DNA of 42,673 bases from Pseudomonadota bacterium (lineage in GTDB: Bacteria; Pseudomonadota; Alphaproteobacteria; Rhizobiales; Xanthobacteraceae), in assembly GCA_023390955.1 (NCBI GenBank), contig JAEWBW010000032.1:1-42673 (forward strand), written 5' to 3'. The notes under the pieces were generated by a model. That model was given only the letters and a program-made list of their open reading frames with translations. It was not told the origin of the DNA and ran no database searches. Made by a program: the position numbers and the translations under genes. Positions 35,007-42,673 of the stretch are shown here, piece after piece (position 1 is the stretch's first letter; each line of letters starts with the position of its first letter).

Positions 35007-36056
35007 ATGACAAAACCCTTCCCCATGAACGCCTGGTACGCGGCCGCCTGGGATGCCGATATCAAGGCGGCGCTCTTCCCGCGCACGATCTGCGGCAAGC
35101 ATGTCGTGATGTACCGCAAGGCCGATGGCACGGTGACCGCGCTCGAGGATGCCTGCTGGCACCGTCTGGTGCCGCTCTCCAAGGGACGCCTGGAAGGCGA
35201 CACCGTGGTCTGCGGCTATCATGGCCTCAAATACAACGCGCAGGGCCGCTGCACCTTCATGCCCTCGCAGGAGACCATCAATCCGTCGGCCTGCGTGCGC
35301 GCCTATCCCGTGGTCGAGCGCCACCGTTACGTCTGGCTCTGGATGGGCGATCCTGCGCTCGCCGACCCCGCGCTGGTGCCGGACCTCCACTGGAACCACG
35401 ATCCGGCCTGGGCCGGCGACGGCAAGACCATCCATGTGAAGTGCGACTACCGCCTCGTGCTCGACAATCTCATGGACCTCACCCACGAGACCTTCGTGCA
35501 CGGCTCGTCCATTGGCAACGAGGCAGTCGCCGAAGCGCCGTTCGACGTCACCCATGGCGAGAAGACGGTGACGGTGACGCGCTGGATGCGCGGCATCGAG
35601 CCGCCGCCGTTCTGGGCCAAGCAGCTCGGCAAGCCCGGTCTCGTCGACCGTTGGCAGATCATCCGCTTCGAGGCTCCCTGCACCATCGCCATCGACGTCG
35701 GCGTGGCGCCGACCGGCACTGGCGCGCCGGAGGGCGATCGCTCGCAGGGCGTCAACGGCTTCGTGCTCAACACCATCACGCCGGAGACCGACAAGACCTG
35801 CCACTATTTCTGGGCCTTCGTGCGCAACCACAGCCTCACCGAGCAGCGGCTGACCACCGAGATCCGCGAGGGCGTTTCCGGTATCTTCCACGAGGATGAG
35901 CTGATCCTCGAGGCGCAGCAGCGTGCCATGGACGAGAACCCCGATCGCGTCTTCTACAATCTCAACATCGATGCCGGCGCGATGTGGTCGCGCAAGCTGA
36001 TCGACCGGATGGTGGCGAAGGAAGAGCAGCCGCCGCATCTCCAGGCCGCGGAGTAG
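35007..36056 (+). CDS. vanA: Vanillate O-demethylase oxygenase subunit
   Basis: VanA is the Rieske non-heme oxygenase that removes the methyl group of vanillate to give protocatechuate and formaldehyde. The 349-residue protein has the Rieske cluster ligands C50-x-H52 and C69-x2-H72, and the mononuclear iron site N154-x2-D157-x2-H160-x4-H165. The start at 35007 has GGGAG eight bases upstream. A regulator gene follows after 3 bp and the reductase gene after that, one operon. The closest alternative is another small Rieske O-demethylase, but the VanB-type reductase and VanR-type regulator favour VanA. Confidence 0.88.
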   Translation: MTKPFPMNAWYAAAWDADIKAALFPRTICGKHVVMYRKADGTVTALEDACWHRLVPLSKGRLEGDTVVCGYHGLKYNAQGRCTFMPSQETINPSACVRAYPVVERHRYVWLWMGDPALADPALVPDLHWNHDPAWAGDGKTIHVKCDYRLVLDNLMDLTHETFVHGSSIGNEAVAEAPFDVTHGEKTVTVTRWMRGIEPPPFWAKQLGKPGLVDRWQIIRFEAPCTIAIDVGVAPTGTGAPEGDRSQGVNGFVLNTITPETDKTCHYFWAFVRNHSLTEQRLTTEIREGVSGIFHEDELILEAQQRAMDENPDRVFYNLNIDAGAMWSRKLIDRMVAKEEQPPHLQAAE

Positions 36057-36059
36057 GAC

Positions 36060-36812
36060 ATGGCCGAGCGCGAGGTCGATCGCTCCGTTTCCCAAACCGT
36101 GAAGGCGCAGCTCGCGCTGCGCGACCAGATCCTGTCGGGCGTCTTGCGGCCCGGCGAGCGCATCTCCGAGCTGCAGGCGGTGGAGACCACCGGCGCCTCG
36201 CGCACGCCGGTGCGCATGGCGCTGGTGCGGCTGGAGGAGGAGGGCCTGCTGGAGGCGATCCCGTCCGGCGGCTTCATGGTGAAGGCGTTTTCGGAGCGCG
36301 ACATCCTCGATTCCATCGAGCTGCGCGGCACGCTCGAAGGCCTCGCTGCGCGCTTCGCCGCCGAGCGTGGCGTGTCTGCGCGCGAGTTGGAGCCATTGAA
36401 GGAATGCCATCTCGCGATCGACGATCTCCTGCGCCAGGTGCCGATCTCGGTCGACGCCTTCTCGGCCTATGTCACGCTGAACGCGCGCTTCCACGCACTG
36501 CTCACGGAGCTGTCGCGCAGCCCGCCCTTGATCCGGCAGATCGACCGTGCCTCCGCGCTGCCGTTCGCCTCGCCCAGCGGCTTTGTCATGGCGCAGTCGG
36601 CGCTGCCGGAAGCGCAGCAGATTCTGATCATCGGGCAGGAGCACCATCGCATCGTGATCGACGCCGTCGAGAACCGCGAAGGCGCCCGCGCCGAAGCGAT
36701 CATGCGCGAGCACGCGCGGCTCGCCGTACGCAATCTGCGCCTCGCGCTGCGCAATCGCACCCATCTCGACCTGCTGCCGGCGCTGGCGCTGGTCAAGACC
36801 ACGACCGAATAG
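36060..36812 (+). CDS. vanR: GntR-family regulator (FCD type), VanR-like
   Basis: The 250-residue protein has an N-terminal GntR HTH (~10-75: LALRDQILSGVLRPGERISE, ASRTPVRMALVRLEEEGLLE) and a C-terminal FCD ligand domain (~80-235, with ELRGTLEGLAARFAAE and HHRIVIDAVENREG). VanR repressors of this class are released by vanillate. It sits between vanA (3 bp) and vanB (9 bp) and is likely translated from the same mRNA, giving autoregulation. The repeats at 34904-34988 are its likely target. Confidence 0.85.
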   Translation: MAEREVDRSVSQTVKAQLALRDQILSGVLRPGERISELQAVETTGASRTPVRMALVRLEEEGLLEAIPSGGFMVKAFSERDILDSIELRGTLEGLAARFAAERGVSARELEPLKECHLAIDDLLRQVPISVDAFSAYVTLNARFHALLTELSRSPPLIRQIDRASALPFASPSGFVMAQSALPEAQQILIIGQEHHRIVIDAVENREGARAEAIMREHARLAVRNLRLALRNRTHLDLLPALALVKTTTE

Positions 36813-36821
36813 GGGAGTGCC

Positions 36822-37802
36822 ATGCGATTCATCGAAACCTGGACTCCGGCGACGCTGCTCGAGACCCGCGACCTCACGCCAGGCATTCGCGAATTCCTGA
36901 TCCAGCCGGATCAGTTGGCCGGTGCGGCGTATCCGGTCGGCAGCCACATCAACATCGTCGTCACCATCAACGGCCAGCCCGAGACGCGGTCCTACTCGCT
37001 GGTCGGCGAAGCCGATCCGCGCGGTTTTCGTATTGCCGTGCGCCGCGCCGAGGATTCGCGCGGCGGCTCCCGCTACATGTGGCAGCTTCAGCCCGGTGCG
37101 CGGTTCGACATCACGCAGCCGGCTTCGCTGGTGGCCGTGGATTGGAGCCGCGAGCGCTATTGCCTGGTCGCCGGCGGCATCGGCATCACGCCAATCCTCG
37201 GTGCTGCGCAGGCGCTGGCGCGCCGCGGCGCTGACGTCACGCTGCATTATGCGGTGCGTTCTCGCAGCGATGCCGCCTATCTTGATCGTCTCGAAAAGTT
37301 GCTGGGAGATCGCCTGGTCGTGCATGCCAGCGACGAGGGACAGCGCCTCGATCTCGACGCGCTGTACGCCTCACTGCCGCGAGGCGCCCTGGCGCTGTTC
37401 TGCGGCCCGATGCCGATGCTCGACGCGGCGCGCCACGCCTGGATCGGGGCAGGGCATCCGCTATCCGACCTTCGCTATGAGACCTTCGGGTCGAGCGGCA
37501 CGCTGCCGACCGAAGCCTTCCGTGTGCGCCTGAAGGGCTCCAACGTCGAGTTCGAGATCCCGCGCGAGCGCTCGATGCTGGACGTGCTCAACGCCGCCGG
37601 CCACGAGGTAATGTACGACTGCAAGCGCGGCGAATGCGGCCTCTGCGCCGTCGATGTCGTCGACGTCGAGGGCGAGATCGACCATCGTGACGTCTTCTTC
37701 AGCGACCATCAGAAGGAAGCCAACCAGAAGATCTGCGCCTGCGTCTCCCGTGCCCGTGGCACCATCACCGTGGATACGCTGCACCGGGCGGATGCGATCT
37801 GA
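36822..37802 (+). CDS. vanB: Vanillate O-demethylase reductase subunit
   Basis: VanB passes electrons from NAD(P)H to the VanA Rieske centre. The 326-residue protein has an FMN-binding RSYS motif (56-59), the nucleotide-binding GGIGITP (118-124) and a C-terminal plant-type [2Fe-2S] cluster with C267-x4-C272-x2-C275-x29-C305. This FMN-NAD-ferredoxin order is typical of class IA oxygenase reductases. GGGAG precedes the ATG at 36822. The stop lies 6 bp from the stop of the convergent GGDEF-EAL gene. Confidence 0.9.
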   Translation: MRFIETWTPATLLETRDLTPGIREFLIQPDQLAGAAYPVGSHINIVVTINGQPETRSYSLVGEADPRGFRIAVRRAEDSRGGSRYMWQLQPGARFDITQPASLVAVDWSRERYCLVAGGIGITPILGAAQALARRGADVTLHYAVRSRSDAAYLDRLEKLLGDRLVVHASDEGQRLDLDALYASLPRGALALFCGPMPMLDAARHAWIGAGHPLSDLRYETFGSSGTLPTEAFRVRLKGSNVEFEIPRERSMLDVLNAAGHEVMYDCKRGECGLCAVDVVDVEGEIDHRDVFFSDHQKEANQKICACVSRARGTITVDTLHRADAI

Positions 37803-37808
37803 GGCGGA

Positions 37809-39770
37809 TCAGGCTGCGTAGATGGCCCGAATTTTCTTCGACGCAAGCAGCGACAGAACGCTCTCGGCCGGCAGCGGCCGGCTGATCAGATAGCCCTGCG
37901 CTTCGTCGCAGCCAAACTGGCGCAGATATTCGAGCTGGTCGGCCGTCTCGACCCCTTCGGCGACGACGCCGATGTTGAGGTCGCGCGCGAGCGAGATCAC
38001 CGATTTGACGATCGCCGCGCAGTCCGGCTGCACCAGCATGTCGCGGATGAACGACTGGTCGATCTTGATGCGGTTGAACGGCAGCTTGCGCAGATAAGTA
38101 AGCGAGGAGAAGCCGGTTCCGAAATCGTCGAGGGCCACCGTGATGCCGAGCTCGAGCAGCGCCTTCAGGGTCGATGCGGCCGAGTCGTATTTCGACAGCA
38201 GCATCGATTCCGTGATCTCGACCTCGAGTCGCGACGGGGCAACCTTGGCGTCTGCGAGCGCCTGCACGATGGTCTGGAGGATGCTGGCATTGTGAAACTG
38301 CGCCGCGGAGAAATTCACGGCGACGCGGATCTCTTCGGGCCAGTCTGCCAGCGTCGCGCAGGCGCGCCGGACCACCCATTCGCCGATCTCGTGGATCAGC
38401 CCGGTTTCTTCCGCGATCGGGATGAATTCGCTCGGCGGCACCAGTCCGCGCGAGGGATGCTGCCAGCGCAGCAGCGCTTCGAAGCCGGTGATGCGGTTCT
38501 CGCCGAGATCGAGGAACGGCTGGAATACGAGGAAGAGTTCGTTGCGCGCGATCGCGCCTTCGAGGTCCGCCTGCAGCGCCTTGCGGTCGCGCGATGAGCG
38601 ATCGTCGCTGGTCTCGAAGAAGCGGATCGTGCCGGGGCCGGCCTTCTTGGCGCGATAAAGCGCGGCATCGGCGTTCTTCATGATGTCGGGCTGGGTGTTG
38701 CCGTCGCGCGGCGCCAGCACGATCCCGACGCTGGTCGCGCCGACGATCTGGCGGCCCTCGATCCGGAAAGGCTCGTTGAAGGCCGCGACGAGGCGCTCGG
38801 CGATTTCCAGCGCATCTTCAGGGCGCGCCAGATTGGCCATCACCAGCGCGAACTCGTCGCCGCCGATGCGCGCGACATGTTCGGACACGCGCGTGCAGCG
38901 TTGCAGGCGGCTTGCGACCTGGACCAGAAATTCGTCGCCTGCGGGGTGGCCGAACTTGTCGTTGACCTCCTTGAAGCGGTCGAGGTCGAGCAGCAGGACC
39001 GCGAATTCCTCGCCGGTCAGGCTCAGCCGCTTGAGCGCGGCATCGAGCGTCTCGTTGAAGGCGACGCGATTGGGCAGCTGCGTCAACGCGTCCTGCCGCA
39101 CCGTCCGCTCCGCCTCGATCTGCCGTATGACGCGCCGAGCGAACGCGAAGGCGCTGACGAACACGCCGCGGATCAACACGCTGCCATAGACAACGACGAG
39201 GAAGGCGATCAGCAGGAAGGCGAGGTCGCCGCTTCGCCAAAGGCAAATGGCGATGCCGGCGAAGATGGGGGCCGTGAAGGCAATGGCGCCGATTGGTATG
39301 GTGGCAAAGGCGAGGGCGCCGCCGGCCAGCATGCCCGAACAAAGACAGGTGATGACCAGCTGACCGCCGGTTGAAGCTCCAGCGAAAAAGGCAACAGGGA
39401 CGATGCCCCAGGCTGTCCCGAGCAAGAAAGCGTTGCGCACCAGCCGTTGCATCGCCCGGCGCGAGACGAATTGCGGTTTGGTGATCCGGCGCGCGAGGTG
39501 GGATTGCAGGCCGAATGCTATCGCGGCGCCAGCCACGACGACGGCCCAGATCAGCGCGGGCATGCGGTCCGGCGACTGCCACAGCGCGATGGCGAGCACG
39601 GTGGCGTTGCATGCGTTCGCCAGCATGATGCCGACCGAATAGCCGAGCACGAGCGACATCTGCTCCGCACGGATATATCCGGCGACGGCTTCGTCGGTTG
39701 CGGGACCGCCAAAAGCTGACAGATCGCCGGCGAACAACCGTGCGAGATAACTGGTCAGTTGAGTCCGCAT
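37809..39770 (-). CDS. Membrane GGDEF-EAL protein (c-di-GMP turnover)
   Basis: The N-terminal ~210 residues carry about six membrane helices as a sensor. Then come a GGDEF domain with RIGGDEFALV (GGDEF at ~303-307) and an EAL domain with FEALLRW (EAL at ~431-433), DDFGTGFSSL and EGVETADQLEYL. Both active sites look intact, so it could make or break c-di-GMP. The I-site position reads RVSE, not RxxD, so product inhibition is probably lost. The start is uncertain: ATG at 39770 is used, ATG at 39791 and TTG at 39830 are alternatives. c-di-GMP may link to polysaccharide output, but the target is unknown. Confidence 0.9.
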   Translation of the reverse strand: MRTQLTSYLARLFAGDLSAFGGPATDEAVAGYIRAEQMSLVLGYSVGIMLANACNATVLAIALWQSPDRMPALIWAVVVAGAAIAFGLQSHLARRITKPQFVSRRAMQRLVRNAFLLGTAWGIVPVAFFAGASTGGQLVITCLCSGMLAGGALAFATIPIGAIAFTAPIFAGIAICLWRSGDLAFLLIAFLVVVYGSVLIRGVFVSAFAFARRVIRQIEAERTVRQDALTQLPNRVAFNETLDAALKRLSLTGEEFAVLLLDLDRFKEVNDKFGHPAGDEFLVQVASRLQRCTRVSEHVARIGGDEFALVMANLARPEDALEIAERLVAAFNEPFRIEGRQIVGATSVGIVLAPRDGNTQPDIMKNADAALYRAKKAGPGTIRFFETSDDRSSRDRKALQADLEGAIARNELFLVFQPFLDLGENRITGFEALLRWQHPSRGLVPPSEFIPIAEETGLIHEIGEWVVRRACATLADWPEEIRVAVNFSAAQFHNASILQTIVQALADAKVAPSRLEVEITESMLLSKYDSAASTLKALLELGITVALDDFGTGFSSLTYLRKLPFNRIKIDQSFIRDMLVQPDCAAIVKSVISLARDLNIGVVAEGVETADQLEYLRQFGCDEAQGYLISRPLPAESVLSLLASKKIRAIYAA

Positions 39771-40077
39771 TCCCAGAGCCTGCAGCAGCATGGCCGGTTG
39801 GTCCGGCGCTGGCGGGAGAATTCGCCGCAAACCTTTGACGAACTATGAATTATCCACGGCTGCGCGCAACGCTGCGACACTTCTGCGTGTTCGGACCACC
39901 GTATCGATAACAAATCGATACAAATGGCACGCTCTGCATCAAGCCTGCGACACGTGGGCGCGTTCAATCCGCTTGGTGCAATGCGCGAAGGCCGCGATTG
40001 CGTGATACATTTCACTGCCGATCGCCCGCCTTGCGTCGCGTCGGCACTGGATGCATCCGAAATTCCGGGGCAATTCC
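39771..40077. other. Divergent spacer with an inverted repeat, no gene
   Basis: This spacer separates the GGDEF-EAL gene from the plus-strand membrane gene. The clear element is the inverted repeat at 39901-39921. No open frame with a ribosome binding site is evident. Promoters for both genes should lie here. Confidence 0.45.
39901..39921. repeat. Inverted repeat GTATCGAT-N5-ATCGATAC
   Basis: GTATCGAT (39901-39908) and ATCGATAC (39914-39921) are perfect 8-bp arms around AACAA. It lies about 130 bp before the GGDEF-EAL start and 157 bp before the membrane gene start, in the shared spacer. It is a candidate operator for an unknown dimeric regulator. Confidence 0.5.
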
Positions 40078-41022
40078 ATGAGCGAGCCTTCAGCCGATGT
40101 TTCGGCAACGGTCGAATACACCATGGACAAATGGCGGATGGACCGTCTTCCCTGGGCCATGTGGGCCTGCGTCGCCGGCGTTGCGGTCGTGCTCCACACC
40201 GAGAGCCGCGGCGGCACTGGGGCAGTCCTGGCCATCGTCTATCTGGCCTTGCTGGGCGTGGCATTCATTGGCTTTGTATTGGCGACCATGATCGACGGGG
40301 CCGACTGGTCGCTTCTTCCGGACTTGTTGATCGGTCTCCTCGTGTTGCTCGTCGTCTCCGGTGTCATCGGTGCCGTCAGCCTTATGGTTGGCGGGTCGAT
40401 CGACCGTTCCAGCTACGCGATCACGCGGGATAGCTACTTCTGGAGCAGCATGGTGGACCCGCCGCCCAATGTGTTCGGCTGGATGCTGCTCTATTTTGGA
40501 GTGGGATGGATCGCGTTCTCGTCCTACCGGCATTTCTATGCGGACAGGGCGGTCGTCTCCATGACGTCCGCGGGCATCCGGTTTCACCGGCCCTGGCTGA
40601 GGGGTCTCTTCATTCCCTGGCAGGAGGTGCGCGGGGTGGGCCACCTCGTGGTCCCAGGCGTCTCGGGGATACCGTTCACCTCTCCCTATGCGGCGGCTGT
40701 CACGGTGGGTCAGGTTTTTTTTGAGCAGCACGTCGCACGGAAGCGGAGTTTCCTCGCGCCACCCGGGTCCGAAGCCATGTTCCAGCCGAAGGGCGAGATG
40801 ATGCAGGTGGTGCTGAGCAGCGCCGACATGACGGTGAAGCCAGAGGACTTTCTCGGCCCCGCGGAGGCGCGATGGAAGGCCTTTGGGGAAGGAGCCGAAC
40901 CGTCATCGCAGTCCAGCGGCACCATCGTCTATGGACGGTGGTCGATCACCGGCTCTGCGTGGCAGGCCATTCAGTTTCTTGCGCCTCTGGTCGGCATGGC
41001 TGTGGCCCTGCTGTATCGATAA
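40078..41022 (+). CDS. Membrane protein of unknown function
   Basis: The ATG at 40078 is chosen; an upstream ATG at 40051 is possible. The 314-residue product has about four hydrophobic segments in the first ~160 residues (including WAMWACVAGVAVVL and LLIGLLVLLVVSGVIGAVSLM), then a soluble part from about 165 with AVVSMTSAGIRFHRPWLRG and FIPWQEVRGVGHLVV that looks like a PH-type beta barrel. The C-terminal ~20 residues are hydrophobic again. No named family is recognised. Confidence 0.65.
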   Translation: MSEPSADVSATVEYTMDKWRMDRLPWAMWACVAGVAVVLHTESRGGTGAVLAIVYLALLGVAFIGFVLATMIDGADWSLLPDLLIGLLVLLVVSGVIGAVSLMVGGSIDRSSYAITRDSYFWSSMVDPPPNVFGWMLLYFGVGWIAFSSYRHFYADRAVVSMTSAGIRFHRPWLRGLFIPWQEVRGVGHLVVPGVSGIPFTSPYAAAVTVGQVFFEQHVARKRSFLAPPGSEAMFQPKGEMMQVVLSSADMTVKPEDFLGPAEARWKAFGEGAEPSSQSSGTIVYGRWSITGSAWQAIQFLAPLVGMAVALLYR

Positions 41023-41029
41023 GTGCTGC

Positions 41030-41395
41030 TTAGCGCCCGAGTTGCTTCTGGTCGTAGAAGAAGCGCTCCTCGATGATCTCATTGCCGCGCCAGGTCTGCC
41101 ACGCGATTTCCTCCAGCGTCCGCGTCACGCCCTCGATGTTGGTGAAGGAAAACTTCCAGCGGCTGGCGACGGTGTCGCCATCGATCAGGCTCGGCCCGAT
41201 CCGCACGGCCGAAACGTCCTTGAACTGCGCCAGCACACCGCGCTCCTTGTCGGCGAGATTGTCGCGTCCGACTACGGGCGCGGCGAGGTTCTCATAGGTC
41301 GCGGCATCAGGCGTGTAGTAGTCGAGGATCGCGCCGACGAAGTCGCCATCCTCCAGCCGCTTCGCAAATGCTTCGACGATCTCACGGCTCGGCAT
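41030..41395 (-). CDS. SnoaL-like (NTF2-fold) protein
   Basis: The 121-residue protein has the NTF2-like cone: an N-terminal helix (IVEAFAKRLEDGDFVGAILDYY), a YTPDAATYE strand, VVGRDNLADKERGVLAQF, and the C-terminal sheet ending IEERFFYDQKQLG. Members are small enzymes or binding proteins, including polyketide cyclases and isomerases. The substrate is unknown. It is divergent from the TetR gene, with the palindromic operators between them, so it is probably the regulated target. Confidence 0.8.
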   Translation of the reverse strand: MPSREIVEAFAKRLEDGDFVGAILDYYTPDAATYENLAAPVVGRDNLADKERGVLAQFKDVSAVRIGPSLIDGDTVASRWKFSFTNIEGVTRTLEEIAWQTWRGNEIIEERFFYDQKQLGR

Positions 41396-41416
41396 GGAGG
41401 CACCTCATGATCATAA

Positions 41417-41450
41417 ACCGACTGTTGGTCGGTAAATACCGACCGTCGGT
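41417..41450. promoter_or_regulatory. Palindromic operators between SnoaL-like and TetR genes
   Basis: ACCGAC-N5-GTCGGT (41417-41433) and ACCGAC-N1-GTCGGT (41438-41450) are two perfect palindromes sharing the same half-site, four bases apart. They sit in the 102-bp divergent spacer and suit binding by the adjacent TetR protein, repressing both genes. Confidence 0.7.
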
Positions 41451-41497
41451 CTGAAAGTCAACTGGTAGCGCCAGCGGAATCGGATTACAGACATCTC

Positions 41498-42088
41498 ATG
41501 GCGAAACAGGCGGAGCGGCGCGCCGCGACATCGGAAGCGATCCTGAACGCGGCCCGCCGCCTGTTCGGCACGCAAGGCTTTGCCGCGACCACAATGGACG
41601 AGATCGCGGAAGGCGCCGGCGTTGCCAAGGGCGCCGTCTACCATCACTTCAAGACCAAGGAAGCGGTGTTCGCCGCCGTGTTCGATCTCGTCTCGCGCGA
41701 CCTCGTCGTCGAGATCGATCGCACTGCGCGCGCCGAGAAGGACGTGCTCGCCGCGATGGTCGCTGGCACCCAGCATTATTTCGCGGCCACCGCCAAGGGC
41801 GCGACCGGCCAGATCATCCTGCGCGATGGCCCGGCCGTGCTGGGCTGGGAGCGCTGGCGCGAGATCGACGCGCAGCATTTTGGCGGCAAGATGCCGCGTG
41901 CGCTGTCGGCGGCGATGGAGGCCGGGCTGATCGCGCGGCAGCCGGTGGAGCCGCTGGCGCGGCTGCTGCTCGGCGCCGTCACGGAAGCCGCGGTCGCCTG
42001 CGCTGGACGCGCGGATATCGCAAGGGCTGGCGTGGAATATGCCCGTGCGTTCAGGTCGCTGGTCGAGGCGCTGCGCGTCCGTGCATGA
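41498..42088 (+). CDS. TetR/AcrR-family regulator
   Basis: The 196-residue protein has the N-terminal TetR HTH (~11-57): ATSEAILNAARRLFGTQGFA, TTMDEIAEGAGVAKGAVYHHFKTKEAVF. The rest is the variable ligand-binding helical domain. TetR proteins usually repress a neighbouring gene until a small ligand binds. The likely targets are itself and the divergent SnoaL-like gene through the palindromes at 41417-41450. The next gene on the same strand, a GMC oxidoreductase, may or may not be co-transcribed. No ribosome binding site is clear before the ATG. Confidence 0.85.
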   Translation: MAKQAERRAATSEAILNAARRLFGTQGFAATTMDEIAEGAGVAKGAVYHHFKTKEAVFAAVFDLVSRDLVVEIDRTARAEKDVLAAMVAGTQHYFAATAKGATGQIILRDGPAVLGWERWREIDAQHFGGKMPRALSAAMEAGLIARQPVEPLARLLLGAVTEAAVACAGRADIARAGVEYARAFRSLVEALRVRA

Positions 42089-42155
42089 TTGTGCTAAGTG
42101 ACGACACCGGAAACGCCCCCAACAAGAAGCCCCCTAATAAGAAGATTTGCAGCGC

Positions 42156-42673
42156 ATGAACGCAAATTCCTCCCTCGCGCCGTCCGATCCCGAATTCGAC
42201 TACATCATCGTCGGCGCCGGCTCCGCCGGCTGCGTGCTCGCCAACCGTCTGTCGGCCAATGGCAAGCACAGCGTGCTGCTGCTCGAAGCGGGACCAAAGG
42301 ATTCCAACATCTGGATCCATGTGCCGCTCGGCTATGGAAAGCTGTTCAAGGAAAAATCCGTCAACTGGATGTATCAGACCGAGCCTGAGCCGGAGCTGAA
42401 GGGGCGGCAGGTGTTCCAGCCGCGCGGCAAGACGCTGGGCGGGTCGAGCTCGATCAACGGCCTGCTCTACGTCCGCGGCCAGCATGAGGATTACGATCGC
42501 TGGCGCCAGCGCGGCAACACCGGCTGGGGCTATGACGACGTGCTGCCCTATTTCAAGAAGGCCGAGAACCAGACACGCGGCGCCGATCAATATCACGGCA
42601 CCGGCGGACCGCTGCCGGTCTCCAACATGGTCGTGACCGATCCGCTGTCGAAGGCGTTCATGGACGCCGCGGT
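42156..42673 (+). CDS. GMC-family oxidoreductase (choline dehydrogenase-like), 3' end cut
   Basis: The visible 172 residues show the FAD-binding N-terminus of the GMC family: YIIVGAGSAGCVLANRLS with GAGSAG at 20-25, LLEAGPKD and the GMC signature RGKTLGGSSSINGLLYVRG at about 89-107. It then reads TGWGYDDVLPYFKKAE. These enzymes oxidise alcohols using FAD. The C-terminal substrate domain is outside the window, so the substrate (choline or another alcohol) cannot be judged. Confidence 0.9.
   Translation, partial: MNANSSLAPSDPEFDYIIVGAGSAGCVLANRLSANGKHSVLLLEAGPKDSNIWIHVPLGYGKLFKEKSVNWMYQTEPEPELKGRQVFQPRGKTLGGSSSINGLLYVRGQHEDYDRWRQRGNTGWGYDDVLPYFKKAENQTRGADQYHGTGGPLPVSNMVVTDPLSKAFMDAA

Noticed and set aside
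34932..37325. 797-codon open frame on the minus strand
   Set aside because: It lies antisense to vanA-vanR-vanB, all with intact motifs. Long antisense frames are normal in high-G+C genes; the translation has no domain.
39925..39940. TGGCAC-like start of a sigma-54 promoter
   Set aside because: The GG to GC distance is 8 bases, not the required 10.

Overview
The window looks like a chromosomal segment of a Bradyrhizobium-like alphaproteobacterium. The evidence is high G+C coding sequence, the vanillate demethylase and heptose gene types, small His-rich secreted proteins, and protein sequences that read like Bradyrhizobium homologues. The taxon is inferred from protein style, not from a marker gene. 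Both ends cut genes: a proline-rich protein at 1 and a GMC oxidoreductase at 42673.

Region 1 (1-8180) is accessory DNA. It holds a secreted protein of unknown function, a small XRE repressor, a zinc-ribbon membrane protein, and a four-gene minus-strand operon. That operon encodes a ParB-domain DNA methyltransferase, two small related proteins (one DUF5681) and a large terminase, with no capsid, portal or integrase gene. It is followed by a decayed IS5-type transposase, an unknown protein, and an untranslated stretch with an octamer repeated every 21-22 bp.

Region 2 (8182-21720) is an exopolysaccharide cluster whose genes alternate in strand: Wzy-like polymerase, CelD/BcsL-type acetyltransferase, FAD monooxygenase-like protein, an irregular tRNA-Asn-like gene, Wzx-like flippase, a GH5 glycanase, a Wzz/Wzc-like chain-length protein with a degenerate kinase domain, a GT4 glycosyltransferase, a formyltransferase-like/beta-propeller protein, and a LuxR-type regulator. 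The polymerase and chain-length genes share an upstream motif (GGATATTTAC next to GTTAAC). No initiating glycosyltransferase or outer-membrane exporter is present here.

Region 3 (22071-25098) groups envelope genes: His-rich and membrane-anchored small proteins, an L,D-transpeptidase, a small zinc-ribbon protein, and a frameshifted small secreted-protein gene. Region 4 (25099-34797) holds LPS and sugar metabolism (hldD, hldE, an aldose-1-epimerase-like gene, pgm) around an orphan response regulator, an uncharacterised small-protein/helical-protein pair, and a secreted alpha/beta hydrolase. A DHFR-like reductase follows.

Region 5 (34904-42673) holds the vanillate O-demethylase operon vanA-vanR-vanB with a repeat-rich promoter, a GGDEF-EAL membrane protein, an unknown membrane protein, a SnoaL-like gene divergent from a TetR regulator with clear palindromic operators, and the start of a GMC-family dehydrogenase gene. 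The strongest candidates for undescribed biology are the terminase/methyltransferase cassette, the pseudokinase-bearing polysaccharide cluster, and the 29646-31273 pair.
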